DNA from: Symsagittifera roscoffensis
Taxonomy: Eukaryota > Xenacoelomorpha > Acoela > Convolutidae
Length of the DNA stretch: 64,000 nt
Direction of reading: 5' to 3'
NCBI RefSeq assembly: GCF_963678635.1
Contig: NC_087062.1
Span: 40,223,676-40,287,675, forward strand
Every line of letters starts with the position of its first letter. The stretch's first letter is position 1. The notes beneath the pieces are model-generated. The model did not search any database and had not been told where the DNA came from. It saw only the letters and a list, made by a program, of their open reading frames with translations. Shown one piece after another: positions 12,101 through 20,836 of the stretch. The translations under genes and the position numbers were made by a program.

Positions 12101-15100
12101 GGCTGGTAGGATGGATAGATGGCTGGTTGGATGAATGCATGGCTAGATGGATGAATGAATAAATAGATGCATGAATAACTGGACAAATGGCGGATTGGGT
12201 GGATAAATAGCAAGTTAGATGGCTGAAGGAATGGTTGGATGGATAGATCGATGGATAACTGTCTGGCTGGATTCATCTGTCTATCCATTACCAAGCTTCC
12301 TTGCGCTGTTCAACCTCATCTTGCACTAGCTTGCGCTGACCTGCCATGCCATCGTGGTTCTGCAATGCAATGCATTTTATACCTTTGTGCTGCCCTGCTT
12401 TGCCTTGCGCTGCTTTGCCTTTAGCTGCGCCATGCCTTGCAATCATGAACCGGAAAATCGCAATATTTCTTAAGCTTCGCAACATTATAGACTTTTCCAT
12501 GTTTAAAAATTCTTTGCCTAAACATGCAAAACTATACGCTGAATTGGCTTAGCGATGACGAGATACGTGACGCACGCATGTGACCCAAACACTATCAAGA
12601 AAAGACAACAAAAAGCAGCTCCATAAAGGGAAATAAGAAACAGTAGAAATAAGCTTCAAATTAGTAAAACTTTTGATAGATGTCGGATTCAAATCTGCGA
12701 GGTCAAGAATTAGAGCCTCACAAGCTTACCTCTCGGCCAAGGACGTTTAACGATCTGTAAAAACCAATCAAAATAAAATAGAGAACAGATACAAGGAAAT
12801 TTCCAATGCTACAGATCTTGATTAAAGAAACAAATGAGAATTTTTATTTGCGAATTAGGTTGAAAAAAAGTTGAGTTCAACTTATACACTAAGCTCGCAA
12901 GTGTTAATATATAAAACTCGTATTAAGCTAGAAGCTCTTCCTTGAATTTAAAACAAAACAATATAGACTCGTATTAAGCTACTAGCGCTTGCTTGAGTTA
13001 TAAAAAACAGAATGGAAAAGAAAATCATATCTTCAAAAAGCTTCATGGCTTTGAGGTGGCAAAGACTGCGATTTGATGAAAAAAACCAAACTATATCATT
13101 TGCTGTGCAATTAATGCATCAACTTTGCACAAAACTTTTCAGCACTATGTTAAACTTAGGTCGGAAATTTTTTTTTTTAAATACACTTGCAATAATCTAT
13201 CTACGAAATTAAACTTATTGTGCTTTTTAATTTGAATAAATTGCAATATATATACACCATCAAAAAAGCTCCCTTTGTTACGGAAGGGAAAAGAAAAGCC
13301 TTCGAATTGGATGGATTGATGATATATGGCTTGATGTATGGATGGATAGATGAACGGTTGCATGGCTGGCTTGGAGGTTGAATAGCTATAGTGACGGATG
13401 GATGGTTGCTTCGAGGGACGACGGTCAGCTAGATGGATGGAAGGCTTGATAGATGGAACATATGATGAATTGATGGATACACAGATGGTGGATGGCCAGA
13501 TGGCTAGACAGGAAACGGCCTCGATCGATAGAAAAATGGTTTGATGGATGCTTGATGACCAATGACTAGACGCATGGATTGATGACCGATGACTAGATTC
13601 ATGGATTGATCACCGATGATTAGGTGCATGGATGGTTAGATGCCTCGATGGGTGGATAGATGGCTGTATGAATAGATGGAAAGATAGATAGCTGATTGGA
13701 TGGCTTAGAAGAAGCTGGCTGGTTGAATAAAAAAATGGCTGGTTAGACGAATGAATGGCTGGTAGGATGGATAGATGGCTGGTTGGATGAATGCATGGCT
13801 AGATGGATGAATGAATAAATAGATGCATGAATAACTGGACAAATGGCGGATTGGGTGGATAAATAGCAAGTTAGATGGCTGAAGGAATGGTTGGATGGAT
13901 AGATCGATGGATAACTGTCTGGCTGGATTCATCTGTCTATCCATTACCAAGCTTCCTTGCGCTGTTCAACCTCATCTTGCACTAGCTTGCGCTGACCTGC
14001 CATGCCATCGTGGTTCTGCAATGCAATGCATTTTATACCTTTGTGCTGCCCTGCTTTGCCTTGCGCTGCTTTGCCTTTAGCTGCGCCATGCCTTGCAATC
14101 ATGAACCGGAAAATCGCAATATTTCTTAAGCTTCGCAACATTATAGACTTTTCCATGTTTAAAAATTCTTTGCCTAAACATGCAAAACTATACGCTGAAT
14201 TGGCTTAGCGATGGCGAGATACGTGACGCACGCATGTGACCCAAACACTATCAAGAAAAGACAACAAAAAGCAGCTCCATAAAGGGAAATAAGAAACAGT
14301 AGAAATAAGCTTCAAATTACTAAAACTTTTGATAGATGTCGGATTCGAATCTGCGAGGTCAAGATTTAGAGCCTCACAAGCTTACCTTTCAGCCAAGGAC
14401 GTTTAACGATCTGTAAATATCAAACAAAAAAAAACAGAGAACAGATACAAAGAAATTTCCTCGAATTAAGCTCCAAGCGCTTGCTTGAGTTAAAAAACAG
14501 AATGGACTCGTATTAAGCTACAAGCGCTTGCTTGAGTTAAAAAAAAACAGAATGGACTCGTATTAAGCTACTAGCGCTTGCTTGAGTTATAAAAAAGCAG
14601 AAGGGAATTCGAACTCATATCTTCAAAAACCTTCAAGGCTATAAAGTCGCAAAGAGGTTGAAAAAAAGTTGAGTTCAACGTATACACTAAGCTCGCAAGT
14701 GTTAATTTAGAAAACTCGTATTAAGCTAGAAGCTCTTGCTTGAATTTAAAACAAAACAATATAGACTCGTATTAAGCTACTAGCGCTTGCTTGAGTTATA
14801 AAAAACAGAATGGAAATGAAAATCATATCTTCAAAAAGCTTCATGGCTTTGAGGTGACAAAGACTGCGATTTGATTTAAAAAAATCGAACTAGATCATTT
14901 GCTGTGCAATTAACGCATCAACTTTGCACAAAACTTTTCATCACAATTTTTAGATTTGGTCGACATTGTGGAGATTAATTGACATATGTTTACACTTGCA
15001 AGCTCGCATCTGCAAAAATCTATCTACAAAAATAAGCTTTTCGTGCTTTCTTATTACAACAAATTTAAAAATATATGCCTTCGAAAAAGCTCCGATTGTT

Positions 15101-18100
15101 ACTCTATGAAAAAGAAAGATTTTAGGAACATGCGATTTGATTTGGGAGCTAAAACAGCCACGTGATATTTGCCTGGCAACGCTGATAAGATAGCAAAAAA
15201 AAACAAAGTTTAAAATTGTATTCACCTTGACAGTTTTCTTGGCAACTTTATCCAGGGCAGCTCCCTGGGCCTCAAAAATCTTGCAGTTTGCCTTTAAGAG
15301 ATCTTTCCTCTCCATACCTTCCCTTCGAGGCATCGCTCCCAGCATGAAAACTGAATCACAATCTTTGAACCCGACCATAGGATCAGCAGTTGCCACGACA
15401 TCTACAACATTTATACTACTACATCTACTAGAATTTAGTTTTTCCACATTTTTTCGACACTAATTTAAATTATTGGAGAAACAATAAATGGTACTTATTA
15501 AGAAATGTGTCCCCATGACATAAATTTGTGTGAAGTACTGAACACAATCTCTTAATACTTTTCATTTTTCTTATAACATGGGTGTATGGCTGCATAAAAA
15601 CCAGACTCACACCTAAGAAATCAAGTAAATTGGTTTTTCATATAAATCCGATTTTTTTCACTACTGGTTGAAAGTATGATAAATTTTACTTCTTCCGTGC
15701 GAAGTATATCAAAATGCATGATATTTTGCATCATTTAGCAAAACAAAATACTACAGACCAGTTAAAGCTTTTGCATCAGATAGCAAAACAAAATACTAGA
15801 AGCCAGCTAAAGCTGGAAACACCTGTTTGACAACCAAGATAGGGAGTCACTCAAAAAAACTTGCTCGACACCATTGACGGTATCACGGCTCGAACGGGCG
15901 GAACGAAAACAGCTTTTTTTGGACTTTAATTTCGACCAACAAAAAATTGTCAGGGAAAAATTTGAGAAAAGATGGAATAAATAATTCGTTTAAAATTTTT
16001 AAATTGAAACACAAACTTTCAAATTGAAACTCATCAAAAATTTTTTTTTAATGAAACTCAGCATAAAAACTTGCCGTTGGAGACGAAAACAGTCTTCAAG
16101 CCAAAACTAAACCAGGCAAAGAATTAATAGTAAGATTGACATCAACGAATGCATTTTGATTTTTCACCCCGTCTAACAAAGTACAACAGTAGTAGTAGTA
16201 GTAGTAGTAGTAGTAAAAGATTTAGAGACAGTTCTCAAAATAATTCAGCGTGTGAAAAAATCAGCCATGTCACCGCTTCTGCATAGGACTTTCCACAATT
16301 TGTTCTAACCCATATGAAACCAAAACCCAAGATTTGGAAGAGTAGTTTTCGAGAAAAGTCAATGAGTTTCAAAAAACTGTCAAAAAATCGACTTTTTCGA
16401 AAGTCATTAATTTTTGTACAAAAAAAATGGGCGTAGTCACTTATGCAGTGAAAAATCCCACAGCCCGTTCTACCCATTAAAACCAAAATCTCAGATTTGG
16501 GAGAGTAGTTTTCTAGAAAAATCAAAAAACTTCAAAAAAAAGTAAAAAAATCGAAGAATTGACTTTTCCGAGGGTCATTCTTTTTGCACTAATAAAATGG
16601 GCGTAGTCATTTATGCAGTGAAATTTCCAACAGCCCGTTCTACCCATTAACACCAAAATCTCAGATTTGAGAGGATAGTTTTCTAAAAAAACCAAAAAAT
16701 TTCAAAAAAGGTTAAAAAAAATCGAAGAATTGACTTTTCCGAGAGTCATTATTTTTTGTATAAAAAAGGGCGTAGTCGCTTATGCAGGGTAACTTCCCAC
16801 ACCCCTTTCTACCCATTAAAACCAAATCTCAGATTTGGGAGGGTCGTTTTCGAGAACAGCCAAAAAGTTTCAAAAAACAGTCGAAAAATGGACTTTTCGG
16901 AGTCAGTATTTTTGTATTATAAAAATGGGCGTAGTCGCATATTCAGGGGAGCTTCCCACAACCCGTTCTACCTATTGAAACTATAATCTCAGATTTGGGA
17001 GAGTAGTTTTTGAGAAAGGCCAAAAAGTTTTAAAAACCGGTCAAAAATCGAAAATTTGACTTTTCTGAGGGCCATAAGTTTTAGTATACATAAATTTGGT
17101 CGTAGCCGCTGATGCAGGGGAGCTTCCTACAACCTGTTCTATCCGTTGAATCCAAAATTTCAGATTTGGGAGGGAAGTTTGCTGGTATTTGTATTATCTC
17201 AGTAATCTGTGATTTGGCTTAAACACATTAAACCCAAGCAGATAAACTTACAAAATCGATAACCTTTTTTGGTTCAACAATAGAAGAGGGTCTCTCCCAT
17301 TTTAGCCCCCTCACACTATACCAATGAAGAAAATCAGTGAGGGGTATAGAACTTTTGTATAGAGATCCTTTTTTCGAACCAACAAAAACATATTAATTCT
17401 GCAAACGTATAATTAGTAGCAAAAAGTTCGGACAGACAGAATTAATTAAAATGAGCAATCAGTGCTTTTCGACGCTTTTTTGCATGCAAAATCTGAAGCC
17501 GGACAACCTTGAACTTTTTGTCAGACCAAATTCGAAAAGCAAGATCGTCGATTATCCGATGATTATGCTAGCCTAATTTTTAAATACTGCGATCAACATC
17601 CAGATTTACTAAAAAATAGTTAGCGAAATTAGTTTAAAAATCAAAATCTAGAGTTATTTTGAACAAAAAAAAAACAGGTTAGGGCGCTCCTAAACGGAAA
17701 CAATGATCGAATCATTCAAAATTTAGAAAAACTTTAGCCACTTTTGCAATAATTTTCCTGTTTCAAGGCATACTATTCGCCGCTTCTGAAACAGTTGCCC
17801 GCCGTGGTTATAAGTTTTGAGTGATACTCTGCTTTATAAACTTTCGACGTTATGTATATTTCAGTTTTTATTTCCGCTGATGTCTAGGCAGTTGCTCTTT
17901 TTAATTAATTCTGTCTGTCCGAACTTTTTGCAACTCTCTATATCAGCTTGGTTTAAATGTGTTTAATAGAAAAAGCAACCAACCACCAGGCTTTACAATT
18001 TCTATACCTCACTTAATGTCCACCTGGGAAAAATAAATCAATCACCTTTCACCAAGGGAAACGCGCAGTCTTGAATTTCCATCACGACACCCTCGAGAAC

Positions 18101-18247
18101 ACCCATCATCGGTTGTATATCAAGTAGTATAAGATTGATTGGCTGATCTTTTCCGAAAACCTCTCCTTTTGCGACTATATAAATCAAAGAGTACGCGATC
18201 TGGCCGGCCGCACCGGTTACACAGACATTCAATGGCTCAGTTGACAT
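6041..18247 (-). CDS. MDH1: cytosolic malate dehydrogenase, complete six-exon gene
   Basis: NAD-dependent malate dehydrogenase interconverts malate and oxaloacetate in the cytosol and serves the malate-aspartate shuttle. Exons: 18046-18247, 15226-15401, 9448-9570, 8543-8752, 6413-6607, 6041-6133. All introns read GT..AG, phases agree, and the sum is 999 nt (332 residues plus stop; animal MDH1 is about 334). The product has the Rossmann motif [10 protein letters not shown], the ribose-binding Asp of LLDI, the substrate loop [12 protein letters not shown], the LD..NRA catalytic Asp/Arg segment and the catalytic His of WGNHS. No cytosol-to-organelle presequence is visible. The first ATG at 18247 matches the family start; TTTATTATAG just upstream could be an acceptor for a 5' UTR intron. 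The gene looks intact. Its introns carry most repeats between 6.6 and 18 kb. Confidence 0.97.
6413..6607 (-). CDS. MDH1: MDH1 exon 5 (residues 238-302)
   Basis: Acceptor CTTAAG, donor GTTAGT. Encodes [29 protein letters not shown] and KDKTW, following the family order. Exactly 65 codons. Confidence 0.96.
6851..7252. mobile_element. foldback-type element with internally repeated inverted termini (MDH1 intron 4)
   Basis: The left arm (6851-6902) and right arm (7202-7252) are inverted repeats of about 50 bp. Each is made of short subrepeats of the type GGACTGTTTTGTAT; further copies lie inside at 6922-6942 and 7145-7187. The centre has no coding capacity. Long inverted termini built from tandem subrepeats are characteristic of foldback-like or MITE elements. 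No clear target duplication was found. Confidence 0.6.
7535..7748. repeat. 107-bp tandem duplication (MDH1 intron 4)
   Basis: Two apparently identical units, 7535-7641 and 7642-7748, including an internal inverted pair around CGCGTTAATTGCGCG / CGCGCGTTAATTG. The identity suggests a recent duplication. Confidence 0.85.
8097..8391. mobile_element. 295-bp MITE with 9-bp target site duplication (MDH1 intron 4)
   Basis: The termini are inverted repeats (left begins GGATCTTGTTAACTAT, right ends ATAGTTAACAAGATCC). They are flanked on both sides by TTTAGTTAG (8088-8096 and 8392-8400). A second degenerate terminal copy lies inside the right end near 8347. There is no ORF. A duplication of 8-9 bp suggests a hAT- or Mutator-type transposase acting in trans. 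Confidence 0.75.
8543..8752 (-). CDS. MDH1: MDH1 exon 4 (residues 168-237)
   Basis: Acceptor TTCAG, donor GTAGGT. Encodes the catalytic histidine in [13 protein letters not shown] and ends QQRGAAVIK. Exactly 70 codons. Confidence 0.96.
8842..9032. repeat. inverted-repeat sequence in MDH1 intron 3
   Basis: GAGGCGACAATTCGTA at 8842 is the near-reverse complement of TTACGAATTGTCGCCT at 9017, and further degenerate copies of ACGAATTGTCGC occur to about 9090. Probably a small non-autonomous element; its boundaries are unclear. Confidence 0.4.
9448..9570 (-). CDS. MDH1: MDH1 exon 3 (residues 127-167)
   Basis: Acceptor ATCAG, donor GTCAGT. Encodes VVGNPANTN and the catalytic Asp/Arg segment, here TRLDQNRA. 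The usual LDHNRA His is Gln, while the catalytic Asp and Arg remain. Confidence 0.95.
10438..10640. repeat. GGAT/TGGC-type minisatellite, first block (MDH1 intron 2)
   Basis: Degenerate tandem tetranucleotide-based repeat of the type GGATGAATGGCTGG. It yields spurious open frames on the minus strand. It is an older, diverged relative of the two later blocks. Confidence 0.8.
11016..11090 (-). repeat. tRNA-like head of a SINE, copy 1
   Basis: On the minus strand TGGCCGAGAGGT (11072-11083) matches a pol III A box and GATTTGAATCC (11029-11039) a B box, at tRNA-like spacing with a long variable-arm-like middle as in Ser/Leu tRNAs. The acceptor stem does not pair well, so a tRNA-derived SINE is more likely than a working tRNA. 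Confidence 0.5.
11650..12290. repeat. GGAT/TGGC-type minisatellite, second block
   Basis: About 640 bp of degenerate units such as GGATGGATAGATGGCTGG. It has no coding meaning. Confidence 0.85.
12672..12746 (-). repeat. tRNA-like head of a SINE, copy 2
   Basis: Same A and B boxes as copy 1 (12728-12739 and 12685-12695), duplicated with the 1,656-bp unit. Confidence 0.5.
13306..13946. repeat. GGAT/TGGC-type minisatellite, third block
   Basis: Copy of the second block, 1,656 bp further on. Confidence 0.85.
14328..14402 (-). repeat. tRNA-like head of a SINE, copy 3 (diverged)
   Basis: The B box GATTCGAATCC (14341-14351) matches the consensus better than in copies 1 and 2. The A box TGGCTGAAAGGT (14384-14395) is weaker. 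Several other substitutions show it is an older paralogue outside the recent duplication. Confidence 0.5.
14461..14600. repeat. short tandem repeat, unit about 50-55 bp
   Basis: About three copies of a unit containing ACTCGTATTAAGCTAC and AGCGCTTGCTTGAG. Single diverged copies of the same unit also occur near 11260-11345, 12916-13000 and 14715-14800. Confidence 0.7.
15226..15401 (-). CDS. MDH1: MDH1 exon 2 (residues 68-126)
   Basis: Acceptor TTGTAG, donor GTGAAT. Encodes the mobile substrate-binding loop [15 protein letters not shown] with its conserved arginines, and QGAALDK. Confidence 0.96.
16188..16215. repeat. (AGT)n microsatellite in MDH1 intron 1
   Basis: About nine uninterrupted AGT units. 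Confidence 0.95.
16230..17190. repeat. satellite-like tandem array, unit about 168 bp (MDH1 intron 1)
   Basis: About 5.5 diverged units. The landmark CTACCCATTAAAACC recurs near 16306, 16471, 16641, 16810, 16969 and 17140 (spacings 159-171), and ATGGGCGTAGTC recurs in each unit. The array is an intronic minor satellite with no coding meaning. Confidence 0.85.
17408..17940. mobile_element. MITE with about 40-bp terminal inverted repeats, TA-flanked (MDH1 intron 1)
   Basis: The left end, containing GCAAAAAGTTCGGACAGACA (from 17419), is the near-perfect reverse complement of the right end (17892-17931). TA occurs at both outer edges, as for Tc1/mariner-type insertions. The interior is non-coding. 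A further inverted pair lies outside (17218-17240 with 17946-17968), suggesting a longer or nested element. Confidence 0.7.
18046..18247 (-). CDS. MDH1: MDH1 exon 1 (residues 1-67 plus first base of codon 68)
   Basis: Begins [12 protein letters not shown] and contains the dinucleotide-binding [10 protein letters not shown] loop, FGKDQP, LLDI and PMMGVLEG. Ends after GTGAAAG with donor GTGATT. Confidence 0.96.
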
Positions 18248-18543
18248 CTTAACTATAATAAACATGAGGAATCATTTATGATACATTGAACATAATTTGA
18301 AAGAAGAATTATATCGTTAGCAATTGAAAACAAGGATAGCCGGTTACCGTGCAATGGAGAATCGGAATTAATCAACAAGCGATATTTACAAAAATATAAA
18401 AATATATCCGACTTTATACAATAATGATCTGTTCTTGGGAGCGAGGAAGGTGTTGAAAACATGAGGAAACGCTTGAATTATCTCAACAAATAAAAAAGTT
18501 CGTCGGGTCCGTCACTAGCTTCTAGTGTTTAAGTCCTTTTCAA
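18248..18543. other. MDH1 5' flank or 5' UTR region
   Basis: AT-rich, between the MDH1 start codon and the 3' end of the broken reverse transcriptase gene. A possible 5' UTR splice acceptor (TTTATTATAG) lies just before the start codon. No TATA box could be assigned. Confidence 0.4.
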
Positions 18544-18932
18544 TTAAAATCGATACGGGTTACGTTTCTTCAATAGAACACGCAACTCGACACGAGATAA
18601 TGTGTCATGTGTGCCCAGAACAGAAGCACTGTTACCAACCTGTAGAGGCACAGAGATACGCTGCTTAATGTAAAGTGTCGACTTAGGTTCTTGTGTAGCA
18701 GCCGATAGACATTTACCAAGCGCGCGTAGGAAACTGTACGTGACAGGTCCACAACGACCTTGTACTTCAAAGGCCACCAGAGCAAAGATACAACCTCTGT
18801 TAATAAATTCCGAGTATTTAGAGGTTTTTTTCACTTCTGCTTCGGTAGCTGCTGAGAACTGGCAAGGGTTGTTAGAAATCCTGCTCGGGGTGATCGCGTC
18901 CACAACCGTCGCGTCCCAGATAAGACATGCTT
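18544..18932 (-). pseudogene. C-terminal part of a non-LTR reverse transcriptase gene, split by element 1
   Basis: The frame reads WDATVVDAI, then a region with KKTSKYSEF, QRISVPLQVGN and SVLGTHDT, ending at a stop at 18544. This matches the C terminus of the same RT type whose upstream part lies at 41006-42594. The upstream half ends in IPWER at the LTR start (41005), and this half resumes with ACLIWDAT right after the LTR end (18933). Together they restore the order PW-4 residues-CLIWD that I expect from this family. The gene was therefore one unit before element 1 inserted. Confidence 0.7.
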
Positions 18933-19855
18933 TGTAACATTAGCCCGGAAGTACATATCGACGGAAAATAAAGCTAGGTTCAAAAACGACTGGCTAGCGT
19001 CTAAACGCAGCTCTACAGGCTTTTCACCGTCTCTGCCGAAGCCAGTTCCTTTGGTGGTCTTTCTAACATCGGGTCGACAAAACGTTACTGTTTCCGGCTT
19101 CGTTCAAAACACTCAAATTAACTTGATTATACGCAAAAATAGTGAGCTCATGGCTGGGTCTCAGTGTCCCCATACCACGAGGTCACTCCTAAAAACAGGT
19201 CCACTACTATTAATTATATTACTATTGTTTTTATTCAGTAGATAAAAATCGTCATCTCCATCGAAGATGGATCAACCCTATCCCTCAATCCTAGCTTCTC
19301 ATTCTCTGAAAATGAATCGGGATGTTAATTAAATTCAACTCAGGACATGACCAGGAAGCTAAAAATTAATTTATAACAGTTTGAGTCTTGGGCCCGAGAC
19401 CCCTCCGGATTCTGGAATCCGGGAAAAAACGTCCTTATTTCTTTAAGGAAGGCTGGACACGCCATCCCAACACCCTTCATTGTTCTCGGGTTCTACGTTG
19501 TAACGATTGTAGCGGCACAATCGTTACAACTTGGAATGGTTCCCGACAAATTCCAATCACAGTTTCAATCTGTTGTCGTTTTCTCTTAGTTGTTTTCACT
19601 GCTACTATTGTTGTTCTGTTTCGCCGTTTCAGTGTGTGCGAAATTTAAAAAGGTTACGTTTCATTCACGTCCAAATCGAAATTTTTAAAAATAGCATGTC
19701 AGTTAAAACCAATCCTTCCCGATTCGTCTAATTGCTCAAATAACGCTGCTAAGCTATTAAAACCATCAATCTTCCAGGTCAGATGTTCTTTGTCTGGTCG
19801 ATAAAAATTCGAATGCGAAACTGCATTTTTTCGTACATTCTGGTCGAATGTCACA
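18933..19855 (-). repeat. 3' LTR of element 1 (923 bp)
   Basis: Begins TGTGACATTCGACC on the minus strand at 19855, right after the polypurine stretch GTCCGGGGAGTA, and ends TGTTACA at 18933. It contains a perfect 14-bp hairpin (19497-19530), a CCGGATTC/GAATCCGG palindrome near 19405 and a 78-bp block (19244-19321) that is inverted in the other LTR. Confidence 0.85.
19497..19530 (-). promoter_or_regulatory. LTR hairpin, 14-bp perfect stem with 6-base loop
   Basis: Arms 19497-19510 and 19517-19530 are exact reverse complements with loop AGCGGC (plus strand). The same hairpin recurs in the 5' LTR (40644-40677, one mismatch), and a different-sequence hairpin sits at the comparable place in element 2. 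Its role in the transcript (poly(A) site, dimerisation or packaging) is unknown. Confidence 0.7.
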
Positions 19856-20836
19856 TACTCCCCGGACAGCCCGGTCAACGTCCCTATTTAGTCTCGTAGT
19901 CTTCATCAAAATAGTACAGTGTCATCGAACAGAATTTACAAAATGCATAAAGTTACTTTTATCCACGTGATATCGACTCGCTGCTAAATATACATGGCAT
20001 CATACTACACTAATATAGCCTTCCAAATTCTTTCACCAATCTGCACTTTTCGAGGATATATTTAAGATAAAACATCTTTTCTGACTTCCAATGTCTGTGT
20101 CCCGATTGAAAACTTTTTCTTCCTAGACTTAAAAAGTGTAGGAACGCAGGACAGTCCTGCCAACCCACAACCTAAAATTATCCTACTATGCTTCTTCGCT
20201 TCGGAAATTTAGTTGTTACTGGCCCTGAATATTAAAAATAAGAAACTCGGTGGTTAGAAGGAACAATGAAACAATCTCCCTCTTCAAGAGATTACCCAAG
20301 CCCTTAATGTCACCACAAAGTGATCAGTCGTCCTAGTTGATTAAAAACATTCATGCACGATGGAATGTTTCAATATACTCTTCACTCAAGCCTTTCCAAA
20401 TAAATAGTAAGTGCCACTAAAGCCACTAACTAAAATCAAAATGCAAATTTATAAATGCAACAAATTCTTTAACCTTTAAAACTCAATTAAATTTTTTCTT
20501 TTCAGTTTCAATTGGAAACTCACTTGCTTTGTTTGTCATTTGAGTTTTTTGTCACATACAAAACAATTTTGAGTTTTAACATCTTCTCTTTCGTCGCTTC
20601 TTTGTTACCTTCTTTGCTCGTCGTTTAGAAGTTCTAAAACTTCTAAATTCTTCTAATTTTTTTCTTTTTGGTTATTGTTTTTCGGCCATTTGTCAATGCT
20701 CCATCTCCTACTCCTGCGACTTTGACTCCGCACTTTCAGTCTCTGTGTCTTGCAGTCCTCCAAGTCTTCGGCTCTTCTACTCTTTGCTTACAACAAGGCA
20801 GAGCATCAACGTTAGATTCTCTATTTCGGCACAACG
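19856..20836 (-). other. element 1 sequence between ORF3 and 3' LTR
   Basis: AT-rich 3' untranslated region ending at the polypurine tract. A long hairpin (arms 20245-20254 and 20312-20321, 8 of 10 pairs) corresponds in position to a perfect one in element 2. No gene seen. Confidence 0.6.

Larger units (their letters stand above)
10990..14300. repeat. near-identical tandem duplication, unit 1,656 bp (MDH1 intron 2)
   Basis: About 10,990-12,645 and 12,646-14,300 match base for base wherever I compared them at offset 1,656; one A/G difference was noted (12,556 vs 14,212 area). Each unit holds a tRNA-like SINE head, a GGAT minisatellite and a TGC-rich tract. The sequences beyond both ends are diverged relatives of the unit, as expected if unequal exchange between two homologous copies made the duplication. 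An assembly artefact is the alternative. Confidence 0.85.

Noticed and set aside
12049..12294. Open frames in the GGAT minisatellite (also near 10434, 13705)
   Set aside because: Low-complexity repeat translation, duplicated exactly with the DNA unit.
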